Part shown: positions 10,550-21,640 of the stretch, in pieces | Numbering within the stretch: the first letter of the stretch is position 1 | How the letters are laid out: every line of letters starts with the position of its first letter | DNA from: Urechis unicinctus | Lineage: Eukaryota > Annelida > Polychaeta > Xenopneusta > Urechidae | Length of the DNA: 64,000 nt | Direction of reading: 5' to 3' | Assembly: GCA_034190875.2 (NCBI GenBank) | Contig: CM067357.1 | Coordinates: 1,421,193-1,485,192 of the forward strand | Program-made: the position numbers and the translations under genes | The notes under the pieces: generated by a model | Told to the model about the DNA's origin: nothing | Seen by the model: only the letters and a program-made list of their open reading frames with translations | Database searches by the model: none

Positions 10550-13500
10550 ATTAGTTTACATAAACATATCTATTTATATATATATATATATATATAGTCA
10601 TCAATATATAAATATGTATACCTATATATATATAAAATGTATGTGTATGTGTAAATATATAAAAAATATATATATATATATGTATATACGTATCTGCGGG
10701 TATTAATATATTTAGAGATATGTAAATATAAATATGTAAATATATAAATTTATAAACATATATACACGCACACACATATATATATGAATATATATATAAA
10801 TATATATATATTTATATATATATATATATATGAATTATAAATATAGATATATATATATATATATATAAATATATCTCCCCTGTATAAATTATAAATATGT
10901 ACATATACATCTATAAATATATATATAAGATAAATATATGTAAATGTTTATATTAATTTATATATATGGTATATTTGTATGTATACATATTTGTCTATAT
11001 ACAAATATATATAAAACTAGTATATATATACATGTGTGATAGTGTGTGTGTGAATGTACAGCACAGTATAACGCAAGCAGTTGAGGGGTCTTTCAGGTTC
11101 ATGTGGGATTCAAGGAAGATGGTGAGCTTATTGTGGACTTTCTGTTTATATTTTCATTTCGAACGTGTATATGGCTAGGTCTCTAATGAATAATGTTTCA
11201 TCGGGCAAATAAAGAAAAAAATTGCCATATTAAAATATTTTCATTTCCTACCAAGACTTCTTTCGTAAGGCATCTCTGTTTACTTTCATTTAGGGCTTCC
11301 AACAGGAAACAATCACCACCATGCAATACTCTCCTAGGAGAACCCATCAAAATTTTCATTACTTCACAGCATTTCTCATCGTATGTGGAATCAGCTTCGT
11401 CTGAAATGACAAAATCTCTAATTATTCTCGCAGCGCATATTGAATTTCTTAATTACAGTTACACCAATGTAATAACTTACCACTGCATGATATGCCCCGG
11501 AGAAATGGTCTGCATTGTTCATTTCCAAGCAGTGCAGTGAGACATAGAAATATGACGTCCAGTTTCCCATGATTGTCACGAGCTAGCTTTGAGATTTCTT
11601 TGATGTCACCTAAGGCAAGGTTGACAGCAGCCAATGTCTCCTGGAAATTCAGGTGTAGTAAGTGATACTGTTTTTCAACTTCTTCGCCATGCATTGACAA
11701 AGTAATTCTGTTGTAGACAGAGATCAAACCAGTTGGTAAGCTATTAACTAAAATATTGCACTGATGTAAATCCTCTTCTGAAAAAAGAATGCGTGTCTGT
11801 GGGATGTACTTGGTGAAACTGTCTAGGCACAATGATGACAAGTTTTGCAACAGACTGGCGTTTTCCATAAGTACTTTTTTAACAGATGTCATTTTTTTTT
11901 TAGCCAGTAACCGTGATTCCACAAGGCGGATACAAAGTTCTGATTTCGTCATAGTCAAAATGGTGGTTTCCTTAAAGCTGACAAATCGAATAAAAGAAAC
12001 AGCAAACAGGGGGCTGCTGCAACAAAGAGACAAAGTGTCTTTATTTTGTTCCAAGAATTCTTTTGCGTTTTGCTTCACCTCGTGACTTTGTTCAGAAAGA
12101 AGATCCCATAACCCTGCTTCCGTTAGTCCATGCAGCTCAACTTTTCGATCTACTTCATCCCACAGTTTTTCTAAATTATACGGCCTTGAGGTAATCATGA
12201 TGCGGGACAACTTGAACAATCGTTTTTTTATCAAACTATTAAGAAGTACTTCCGGTTTTTCTAGCGCTGTTGTCGATGTAACAGTATTGGGGTTCTCCAT
12301 GATGTCATTTTCATCATAGCCATCTAGAATGAACCAGATTTTGTTTTCGTTTTTTACAATCGCCTTCCAAATTTCGTCCTCCTTGTATTTTGGGCATGCC
12401 GGGCTGCATCTTGTGAGAAGGAAATCTTTCATAGTAATTGGTTCAATTTGCAATTCTCGAAGAGGAATTATAAAGGGAATTGTTTTTGGTTCATGCATCT
12501 TTTTTGCTGATAGCCTGCTCTGCCAAGTGAAAGCATAAATGGGTTTTTCCTGCCCCTGGGGGTCCGAGAACCAGGACTGATCGCGGTGCTTCGTCTTGTT
12601 TGTGCTTCAGAAATAGCTGACTCAGTTCAATAGATTCTGTTTTCTCGTTTGTGAAGCTGTACTCCCGAAAACCACGTTTTTCGAATTTCGTACGATCAGC
12701 TGTTCCCACAACAATACGAAGTTCAGCAAATTTAGTAGATTTTAACTCGTTCTTTGTCGGTTTGAGTATGTCGCTAAGATACTTCCCTAGCTCCTCTTGG
12801 TGGCTTTCAAATGGGCTAAATGAATCTGTAATGCACAAGTACAATGGTTAATGAATACAGAATCACGGGAAGGTTTCGTCGTACCCTGGGCTAGTGCAAT
12901 GCAGATTATAATATTAAGCTAATTCAAAGTATCTGAATATCTCACAATCACAAAGACGGCTATTCGAATAGAGGAGTCAATGATATGGTTTATTGCAGAC
13001 CTATAGTCGTGACCTGGCCAGGTTTCAAGATGCTAACAGCTTCATGTTGTCCAGTAGATGACAGTGCTTGGACAAATACGTCGTATGCACTGCGCGAACA
13101 CCGACCGATAATATCCAAGAGGCACCGTACTGTTTCATGTTCAGATGATTGTTTCTAGTGACATCAGGAAATAAAAACATACTCAAGTGTGAAGGTGGAT
13201 GTAGCTTTAGCACAAATGGCTTGGATCATAAGGAATATGCTTTAAAATTTGAACAGCTTTATTGTGTTCTAGATCCATCAAACTGAACCCGCCTTACACC
13301 CAATAATAATGGCATACTAGCCACTTTGTCATCTTATATCAATTGATACCAATTTTAAAGTTCTAGATACTCAACCAAATTATCGATAGAGGAATTAATC
13401 ATAATTGTTGTCATTATCTAAAAAGAACCCACTTGAACTGCAATCTTTATGCTACAGGTTGAACGCATAACCTTAGAGCCTTTGCTACTCTCATGGTTTC

Positions 13501-16500
13501 CCATTCTCATTGAACGCGACACACTATATGGAGAGAAACGGATTAAACCTACCTGAATTATATCCTTCTCAGATTTATTTAGAATGCGTCTCTCTATTAG
13601 ATATTGTAACACTGGGCGCTCCAAATTCATTATCTCAGCTAAGTCTCCCTTCTCCAGTAAATTATTTTGTTCTGCTGTCATAAGAGCTGAAAAATGCGAG
13701 TGAGATAGTCAGAGATAGCGCTGTATGGCAAACATTGCTCATATTTTGTCAACAGGTCAGCAGCTTGGAGGTTAAGCGAGCCCTACAACTGCAGTCAACT
13801 GCAACAATACCAATCACCTTCCAGGGGTTGGACATGGTAAATTGTGTGAAGCACAGCTATTAATACTCATTGTGCTGTTTTAATAAAGCAATTCTAAACA
13901 GTACTTTTTCACGAATGGGATGTTTATGCGGGGTTTGTTTTCATTTATAAAGCTCACATAATATTCCTTTACATCTCAGGCCATACGAATATTTTCATCA
14001 AGGGCAGTACTCGCCAGTAACACATTCTGATTGCCATATCTCATCAACAAGCCAATGCAACGGTATACATGAGGGCTTACAGGTTATTGCTACGGATATC
14101 TCCGGTAAAAGAGAAACGAGGATATCCCCAGTCATAGCTTAATGGCAGCTTACCACACGTTCCTTCGAGAAAATCCACAACACCATGCTGGTCCGCCTCT
14201 TCGAGTGCTTCATAGAGAGTTAGGTCATTCACACCATTGATGGCGAGGAACTTCAGCATCTTTTGGATCTTCTCTTTTTCCTCTGTTGTTACCTGCAGAA
14301 CACGCTTAAGTATTGTCGATATGATGCGTTAATAGCGTCATTGAAATTAGTTTTTAAATGAGATATTGGCAAATAAGTCTAACCAGAATGTCATCCTTTT
14401 GTGAATGGTTTATGATTTTTCTGGCCGTAGTTGCGTTCAGAAGGGCATCAGTTGGCCGGATCATGTCCTCCAATACAACCCGGTGTTCCTTCCATATCGA
14501 CTTTCGAGACGCATCTGGGATAACAAACAAAAGCTAAGAATGACTCCACCTCGCTCAGCACGTATTAGAATCGTAAGCGCCTGTTATCGTTGGTGCCTGT
14601 TGTCATAGGCACAAACTACACGCAAATGTTACCTCAATAGCTTGCTATTATTAACGCATGTTGACAGACACCTAGCTGTCGCATAGGCTAGTTGTCATCA
14701 TAGTGGCGTGTCATCATGGTGGCTTGAAACCATAATGCAACTTACCTGAAAAGGACGAACTGATGGTCAGGCAGCTCTCAACAATATGTCTCTGACGAGT
14801 AGCCACCAAAGCATCCCGGAAGACATTGAAATCACTTAAGGTGCGTCTATCTAGGAAGTCAAGTAATTCTCCCACTTGCTGATATTCGGTCCGATTAAGC
14901 TGTATCATCAGATGGAATAATTATGGTAAACTAATCAGGATAGGAGGTATCGTACATCTAAAGGCATCGATTGCAGCAGCGATATAAAATGCATATAGGC
15001 TCTTCCCAGAATACATGCATATACATCTACCCATATGCATGCGTACACGCACACAGACATATGCACGCACGCATGCACGCACGCAAGCCACACATAATCG
15101 GACCCACACAAAGGGACATATACACACACATACATGCATGCAATATATACATACATACACATATACACACATGCACGCACACATGCACGCAGGCATACAT
15201 ATATGCATACATACATACATGCATACGCACGCACGCATAGACACACGCACATAGATACACACATACATATATGCATGCATACATATATACATATATACAT
15301 ACATACATACATACATACATACATACATACATACATACATACATACATACATACATACATACATACATACATACATACATACATACATACATACATACAT
15401 ACATGCACGCACACATGCACGCAGGGATACATATATGCATACATACATACATGCATACGCACGCACGCATAGACACACGCACATGCATGAAATCAAATGA
15501 GAAAGTTTTGTAATTGTATCGACCTTGATTTCCTTTTCGTTGATTCCAGTCACTCGGTTTTTGCGCAAATAGGTCCACAACTCAGGAACCAAGCGAATAT
15601 TATCCGCCAATTGGACACGGTTTCTCAGCAGACAATCATTTTCTTCTTGGTAAAGGAGGCGTAAATCTTGCTACACAAATAAGATGAACGAAGTTGGATC
15701 AGAGAATGATATGTATCAACTTCACGTATATTTAATATGCGCAGTTTCGGAAGTTTGGGTCTTACGACTTTCAAGCATCATTCACGCAAAAGTTGCCTTT
15801 CGAAGTGACAATCCTTATACCGGGGAACAATCCACGAGGTGATAATTATAACTGTGGCGGGACACAATCAGTAAAGATGATTTGGATTGGATAACTATTC
15901 TCTTGCTGGGACACAAATAATAAGGTTATTAGTGTAGGATATTTATCCTCGAATAAGAGGCTTATACGCCTTGAAACTCTGCTGCTTTGGAATAAGCTGC
16001 AATTAAACTTTGTGACGGATGGTTCGAAACAAAAATAAAGTACTATTCCACGTGATTTAACATATATTTCAGGAGAATATTCATTAATCCCGCGATAATA
16101 ATCATTTATCACGAAGCAAATAAACAATCGATTCTCTCTGTGGAATAGGTCCAGGAGTTGAATGATTCATATCGCGGGAATAAGGAATTTTCTCGTGGGA
16201 TTATTCCACCTTTTTCATCCTAATACCCCATCCAAAAGCACAGCCTGTCACGCAAAGTGTCTCAATGTCAACATTTAGGTGAGATCCCAACTTGATTATC
16301 GTATATATCATCACATAGTCCCCACATTAGAAACTAACGATAAGATGGCTGACATATATACTAGGCGCACAACCTCAGCCCTGAATAGGACGACGGTAAT
16401 AGATTACGTATTGGGGTTGGGGTTTGGCAACAAGGGTAAAAAAATCCGTTGTAGCAGGTTAAAGGACCATAAGGAAAAGTGAAGGTATAGAGACAGGCAA

Positions 16501-17382
16501 AGTTGAAATATCGCAAACACGTGTAGGAATGACATGAGGGCATTTTGGGCGAAGACAATTGCGTTGAGGAGATAAATAAAGTGAATTAAATGAAGAGGGG
16601 ATACGGTTGAAACCTGGAAAGTAAAAGTGATGTACTGATTCGGTTATATAGAGGAATTTACAGCGCGGGAACGAGCAAAGCTATTTACCAAGTGGGTACG
16701 AGTAGAGGTATTTACAGGGTGGGAACGAGCAGAGCTATTTACAGGGTGGGAACGAAAAGAGGAATTTACAGGGTGGGAAGGAGCAGAGCTATTAACAGGG
16801 TGGGAACGAGGAGAGGAATTTACAGGATGGGAACGAGCAGAGGTATGTACAGGGTGGGAATGAACAAATGCGTGTACGGGGTAGGAACGAGCCGGGGTAA
16901 GACATTTACGCTTAGGTTGGAATGGGAAAAGTATGGACAGATCGGGTAAAGCGAATATAATGCACATTGTGGGAATGGCGATATTAAAGTACAACGATTC
17001 CCTAAAAAGTACCTTGCTGATTAGATACAGGCGGGTCAATGGCAGCGTTAAGTAGGACAGTGAACTTACCCGACCCGATGACGTAGTCGTTTTTTTTTTC
17101 TGCCATTTATATGAATATTGGCAGGCTCAGGTGATAATGGAAGTCTGTAGGTGGTTCATGGTTGACTTCAAAGTTTTACTGACGAGGTTTCTGGTCTAAT
17201 TAAATACGAATCCTATTCGAGTTATCAGATTCCTGTGATGAAATACGCATTCCATTCGGATATCCACTGAATAACCTCAGCCAGATAAACGCGGCTGACG
17301 CAATTATCTGTGCAATAATGAAATCTTGAGAGATAAAGCGACAACTGGCGGGGTTGGGGGCACTCACCATGAAATCTGACAT
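8911..17382 (-). CDS. triple-CARD NACHT-LRR receptor (NLR family), ten-exon model
   Basis: A predicted cytosolic innate-immune receptor of about 1260 residues. The model is exon 1 17368-17382, 2 15524-15670, 3 14746-14899, 4 14384-14514, 5 14154-14292, 6 13553-13686, 7 13001-13154, 8 11481-12825, 9 11252-11400, 10 8911-10326. Every junction is GT/AG and every phase agrees. Residues 6-105, 106-195 and 196-291 are three CARD death-fold domains, 292-739 hold the NACHT ATPase, and 789-1260 the LRRs. In the NLR family the LRR part restrains or senses, NACHT oligomerises with ATP, and CARDs recruit CARD partners such as RIPK2-like kinases or caspases. NOD1 has one CARD and NOD2 two; three is unusual. 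Exon 8 is one base too long (homopolymer at 12500-12505), so the gene is either miscalled there or inactive. Exon 1 is the weakest part of the model. Confidence 0.82.
10440..11040. repeat. AT-rich dinucleotide/microsatellite block in NLR intron 9
   Basis: Long (AT)n runs (10495-10543 is nearly pure) alternate with ATATAA and TATG variants for 600 bases. It lies entirely between exons 9 and 10, and the open frames inside it are low-complexity artefacts. Confidence 0.9.
11252..11400 (-). CDS. NLR exon 9: linker between NACHT and LRRs
   Basis: A 149-base exon with acceptor TTTCAG (before 11400) and donor GTAGGA (after 11252). The first two bases complete a GAC codon begun by the last base of exon 8, and the exon ends in phase 0, as exon 10 requires. 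It encodes [19 protein letters not shown] followed by LLEALNESK, resembling the helical segment C-terminal to the NACHT module (winged-helix/helical domain 2 region) in invertebrate NLRs. Confidence 0.75.
11481..12825 (-). CDS. NLR exon 8: NACHT NTPase
   Basis: The exon runs from TTACAG acceptor (before 12825) to GTAAGT donor (after 11481). It encodes a linker, then Walker A GPPGAGKT (near residue 379-386 of the model), then the [10 protein letters not shown] strand, Walker B with the NACHT-specific ILDGYDE (near 457-463), and sensor 1 as MITSRPYNL. The acidic DGxDE form is diagnostic of NACHT rather than AP-ATPase. A helical stretch follows, with [12 protein letters not shown] and [16 protein letters not shown]. 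The exon length is 1345; the flanking phases need 1344. The extra base sits in a T6 run at 12500-12505 (A6 in the coding sense), between Walker A and Walker B, and shifts the frame. Confidence 0.88.
13001..13686 (-). CDS. NLR exons 6-7: third CARD
   Basis: Exon 6 (13553-13686, phases 1 to 0) encodes [19 protein letters not shown] then [13 protein letters not shown], helices 1-3 of a CARD. Exon 7 (13001-13154, phases 0 to 1) encodes [14 protein letters not shown], then [18 protein letters not shown], helices 4-6. The LLDII, F..AL and TGQ marks are typical CARD signatures. Splice sites are TTTCAG/GTAGGT and CACTAG/GTCTGC. The last donor is weak, but it is the GT that restores the frame of exon 8. 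Confidence 0.78.
14154..14514 (-). CDS. NLR exons 4-5: second CARD
   Basis: Exon 4 (14384-14514, phases 1 to 0) encodes [19 protein letters not shown] followed by [16 protein letters not shown]. Exon 5 (14154-14292, phases 0 to 1) encodes [19 protein letters not shown] then [19 protein letters not shown]. The order of helices and the position of the intron match CARD 1 and CARD 3. Splice sites are CCCAG acceptor/GTTAGA donor and CTGCAG/GTAAGC. Confidence 0.75.
14746..15670 (-). CDS. NLR exons 2-3: first CARD
   Basis: Exon 2 (15524-15670, phase 0 to 0) encodes [18 protein letters not shown], then [13 protein letters not shown] and EKEIK. Exon 3 (14746-14899, phase 0 to 1) encodes [17 protein letters not shown], then [17 protein letters not shown]. 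This is the clearest of the three CARDs: charged NR in helix 1, LW..L in helix 2, LLDFLxRR in helix 4 and F..AL..T.Q in helices 5-6. The intron between them holds the large ACAT microsatellite. The donor of exon 2 (AAG/GTCGAT) is unconventional beyond GT. Confidence 0.8.
15005..15487. repeat. (ACAT)n microsatellite with flanking duplicate arms, NLR intron 2
   Basis: A near-pure ACAT tetranucleotide core spans about 15295-15403. On each side lies a copy of an about 75-base mixed arm (ACACATGCACGCAGG...CATAGACACACGCACAT) at about 15179-15252 and 15410-15483, so the array has also duplicated in larger blocks. The long Met-Tyr-Val-Cys and His-Thr-Tyr-Ile frames here are artefacts of the 4-base period. 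Confidence 0.92.
16652..16900. repeat. 27-base minisatellite in duplication copy 1
   Basis: About nine units of roughly GGGTGGGAACGAGCAGAGGT plus ATTTACA. Because 27 is a multiple of three, both strands stay open and give 9-residue repeats (RVGTSRGIY on plus, ARSHPVNSS on minus). I do not read these as real proteins, since the block lies in the predicted NLR intron 1. Confidence 0.9.
17368..17382 (-). CDS. candidate NLR exon 1 (start codon, five codons)
   Basis: ATG TCA GAT TTC ATG is followed by the strong donor GTGAGT and ends in phase 0, which is what exon 2 needs, giving MSDFM then QDLRLLY. A second out-of-frame ATG overlaps four bases upstream. It is a short exon chosen only by donor strength, phase and position, so an alternative first exon is possible. 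An identical copy lies at 19203-19217 in the second repeat unit. Confidence 0.4.
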
Positions 17383-17403
17383 ACATCCTTATATAAATAC
17401 ATA

Positions 17404-19239
17404 GCAAATAGGTCCACAACTCAGGAACCAAGCGAATATTATCCGCCAATTGGACACGGTTTCTCAGCAGACAATCATTTTCTTCTTGGTAAAGGAGGCG
17501 TAAATCTTGCTACACAAATAAGATGAACGAAGTTGGATCAGAGAATGATATGTATCAACTTCACGTATATTTAATATGCGCAGTTTCGGAAGTTTGGGTC
17601 TTACGACTTTCAAGCATCATTCACGCAAAAGTTGCCTTTCGAAGTGACAATCCTTATACCGGGGAACAATCCACGAGGTGATAATTATAACTGTGGCGGG
17701 ACACAATCAGTAAAGATGATTTGGATTGGATAACTATTCTCTTGCTGGGACACAAATAATAAGGTTATTAGTGTAGGATATTTATCCTCGAATAAGAGGC
17801 TTATACGCCTTGAAACTCTGCTGCTTTGGAATAAGCTGCAATTAAACTTTGTGACGGATGGTTCGAAACAAAAATAAAGTACTATTCCACGTGATTTAAC
17901 ATATATTTCAGGAGAATATTCATTAATCCCGCGATAATAATCATTTATCACGAAGCAAATAAACAATCGATTTCTCTTGTGGAATAGGTCCAGGAGTTGA
18001 ATGATTCATATCGCGGGAATAAGGAATTTTTCTCGTGGGATTATTCCACCTTTTCATCCTAATACCCCATCCAAAAGCACAGCCTGTCACGCAAAGTGTC
18101 TCAATGTCAACATTTAGGTGAGATCCCAACTTGATTATCGTATATCATCACATAGTCCCCACATTAGAAACTAACGATAAGATGGCTGACATATATACTA
18201 GGCGCACAACCTCAGCCCTGAATAGGACGACGGTAATAGATTACGTATTGGGGTTGGGGTTTTGGCAACAAGGGTAAAAAAATCCGTTGTAGCAGGTTAA
18301 AGGACCATAAGGAAAAGTGAAGGTATAGAGACAGGCAAAGTTGAAATATCGCAAACACGTGTAGGAATGACATGAGGGCATTTTGGGCGAAGACAATTGC
18401 GTTGAGGAGATAAATAAAGTGAATTAAATGAAGAGGGGATACGGTTGAAACCTGGAAAGTAAAAGTGATGTACTGATTCGGTTATATAGAGGAATTTACA
18501 GCGCGGGAACGAGCAAAGCTATTTACCAAGTGGGTACGAGTAGAGGTATTTACAGGGTGGGAACGAGCAGAGCTATTTACAGGGTGGGAACGAAAAGAGG
18601 AATTTACAGGGTGGGAAGGAGCAGAGCTATTAACAGGGTGGGAACGAGGAGAGGAATTTACAGGATGGGAACGAGCAGAGGTATGTACAGGGTGGGAATG
18701 AACAAATGCGTGTACGGGGTAGGGAACGAGCCGGGGTAAGACATTTACGCTTAGGTTGGAATGGGAAAAGTATGGACAGATCGGGTAAAGCGAATATAAT
18801 GCACATTGTGGGAATGGCGATATTAAAGTACAACGATTCCCTAAAAAGTACCTTGCTGATTAGATACAGGCGGGTCAATGGCAGCGTTAAGTAGGACAGT
18901 GAACTTACCCGACCCGATGACGTAGTCGTTTTTTCTGCCATTTATATGAATATTGGCAGGCTCAGGTGATAATGGAAGTCTGTAGGTGGTTCATGGTTGA
19001 CTTCAAAGTTTTTACTGACGAGGTTCTGGTCTAATTAAATACGAATCCTATTCGAGTTATCAGATTCCTGTGATGAAATACGCATTCCATTCGGATATCC
19101 ACTGAATAACCTCAGCCAGATAAACGCGGCTGACGCAATTATCTGTGCAATAATGAAATCTTGAGAGATAAAGCGACAACTGGCGGGGTTGGGGGCACTC
19201 ACCATGAAATCTGACATACATCCTTATATAAATACATAG
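17404..19239. repeat. tandem duplication, copy 2
   Basis: The second unit of the 1.84-kb duplication, a few bases shorter overall. It contains a cut-off copy of NLR exon 2 (17404-17509, lacking the last 14 codons), the minisatellite again (18491-18738) and a second candidate exon 1 (19203-19217). It ends where the CATG/CATA microsatellite begins. Confidence 0.95.
18491..18738. repeat. 27-base minisatellite in duplication copy 2
   Basis: Same units in the same order as 16652-16900, with a one-base insertion near 18720. The identical unit order shows that the array was copied whole and has not since expanded or contracted. Confidence 0.9.
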
Positions 19240-19261
19240 ATACAAAGAAACATCCATATAA

Positions 19262-19566
19262 ACCTAAATACATACATACATACATACATACATACATGCA
19301 TGCATACATGCATGCATACATGCATGCATGCATACATACATACATACATACATGCATGCATGCATGCATGCATGCATGCATGCATACATACATACATACA
19401 TACATACATACATACATACATACATACATACATACATACATACATACATACAAACATACATACATACATACATACATACATACATACATACATTCATTCA
19501 TTCACATACATACATACATACATACATACATACATACATACATACATACATACATACATACATACA

Positions 19567-19597
<31 letters not shown>

Positions 19598-19602
19598 TTA
19601 TA
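19262..19602. repeat. (CATA)n / (CATG)n microsatellite
   Basis: CATACATACATA runs are interspersed with CATGCATGCATG runs and one CATTCATTCATTC island at 19491-19503. The open frames on both strands are tetranucleotide artefacts. Confidence 0.95.
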
Positions 19603-21250
19603 TAAACATGGAGAAACGAGAGATAAAGATGATTGACCTACACCAGTAATAACGATGTAGATAAACAGCTGGGGATTTACAGGCTAACCCCATGCAACTT
19701 ATCCTCTTAGCCATATCATTGACGGGTCAACGTTCCTGAAAACGCCACACGTTCAATCAATCAACATTTTTTCTCGGTAGAGTTGGGGGGCGGGGTGTTG
19801 TTACTGAATATATCGATGACAAATAAGCTTCCCATTTGTTATGAGTAACCAGTGCATCAGGCCGGCTTATTTATCAAAGATAAAGAAGGGATGTGCTAGG
19901 CCAAAAGTATAGAAAAACGCCATTTATTCACCTACCCCAGCGACTCTTTATAGACACAAATATCTTCCTTCGAGTGTCCTTGATGTCAGTGATCTGATCA
20001 ATATCGTTTGTTATCTGTCCAGGTGCAGCCCGTACCTGGTTATTTATACGTGCTCCACCACAGCTGCTACTTCTCCTTCATGTCACAGCGTGGTACGAAG
20101 GGCGCATGTGTCATTCATCACAATGTACTCGATTATAACTCAAAATAGCGAGGTGTTTGTTAATGGCAATCATTCATGCTATCAAATTAACGCAAAAATG
20201 GCTTTAGAATAAACCTAATATATCCACCTTTTCCAGCAGTCAACCTAACACCCCAGCTTCATAAGTCACCCACTTAACATAACACCACCGGTCAATAATT
20301 CCACTACTTGGTTTTGGCTGATGTATGGACGGCAGTGGCCAGGTGGTCTCAATGTCATAGATGCAAGTTATATTAGAGTGAAAGTTGCGAGCATGACACA
20401 TGACAGGTCGTCTATGAACGGAAATGAAATGAAATACTGCTGTATTACATTGCTTTCAATAATGAAGTGGTGACGCGATGGCGATGGATGGGGTGATAGT
20501 GATGCTTGGACAACTCCACCTACTCGGCATAAATTCATCACCCAGACCAGGCTGCAAATCCACCGCCGCTGACGTGAAGGTCAAGCGCGAGACCATTGAG
20601 CGAACAGGTTGAGAACATCCCTTTTTCAGAGATGGAACCGCTATTGCTATTAACGTGGCCGCTTAAGTCACGTGTAACCAGTCAGATTATTACATGTAGG
20701 TTAACACCCACAGCACATGTCTTGACCCAGCGAACCACTACGCCACCAGGAGTGGCTCATCAGTGATAAGACTGCCATTTTGAGACAATCTATCACCTGT
20801 GTTGAGCTGATGAAAACCTTTTCAACCGACCGTGTTTAGTGCCACCTGCTACGCCGGGTTCCGTCTTGCAGGAATCTCATAGACTCGCGTAACAGACTAT
20901 CTGCATTGAACCCGCCATAACGGTACACTTATATGACGAAGACTTTTTTTAACTTTATCAACCTTTATCGCTCTAACAAGGAGCATGGTTTTTGAAAAAA
21001 ATAAAATACACAAGTAACCTCGTGAAACTCTAAAAGTCATTTCTACCCTATCCCCTGTCTCACCAGCGATGTCGACTCTTAGTCGTACATCCTATTAGCG
21101 TTTTTTTCTGTGCGATGGAATCATAAATAAACATTTGTTCACAGATACATTTATAATTCAGCTTCATTCTGGTAATATAATCGGGAGCTGGATCCACTTA
21201 ATAGTACAATGATCTTTGGGTAAATACGAATACATGATATTATTCCAGCA
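19603..21250. other. no gene recognised
   Basis: Intergenic sequence upstream of the NLR gene, so it could hold the promoter. I see no recognisable coding block, RNA gene or transposon. Confidence 0.45.
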
Positions 21251-21640
21251 CCCCCCCCCCCCCCAGCCCCCACCACGATGATACAATCCACGCACCCCCC
21301 CCAGCCCCCACCGCGATGATATAATCCACGCACCACCCCAGCCCCCACCGCGATGATATAATCCACGCACCCCCCCCCCAGCCCCCCCACCCACGATGAT
21401 ACAATCCACGCACCCCCCCAGCCCCCACCACGATGATACAATCCACGCACCCCCCAGCCCCCACCGCGATGATATAATCCACGCCTCCCCCCAGCCCCCA
21501 CCACGATGATATAATCCACGCCTCCCCCCAGCCCCCCACCACGATGATACAATCCACGCACTCTCCCAGCCCCCACCACGATGATATAATCCACGCACCC
21601 CCACCAAGCCCCCACCACGATGATATCATCCACGCACTTC
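21251..21640. repeat. C-rich minisatellite, about 37-base unit, about 10 copies
   Basis: Units read CACGCACCCCCC-AGCCCCCACC-ACGATGATATAATC with variable C-run length and CG/CA and ATA/ACA variants. It begins with a C14 run. Long Gly/Trp-rich frames on the minus strand come from the repeat. Confidence 0.93.

Larger units (their letters stand above)
15565..17403. repeat. tandem duplication, copy 1 (about 1.84 kb)
   Basis: The sequence from GCAAATAGGTCCACAACTCA at 15565 to AATACATA at 17403 recurs from 17404 onwards. The unit begins inside NLR exon 2, crosses intron 1 and the 27-base minisatellite, and ends just upstream of exon 1. Copies are almost identical; most of the differences I found are small indels, several in homopolymer runs. 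Confidence 0.95.

Noticed and set aside
14921-15610. Long Met-Tyr-Val-Cys and His-Thr-Tyr-Ile frames
   Set aside because: They are readings of the ACAT microsatellite; only the part above 15524 is real coding sequence (NLR exon 2).
16652-16900. CRISPR-like array
   Set aside because: The units are contiguous with no unique spacers; this is a minisatellite in a eukaryotic intron.
17383-17400. TATATAA next to candidate NLR exon 1 as a TATA box
   Set aside because: It lies only a few bases from the ATG, too close for a start of transcription upstream of that ATG.
19199-19649. Several 60-117 codon frames on both strands
   Set aside because: CATA/CATG microsatellite artefacts.
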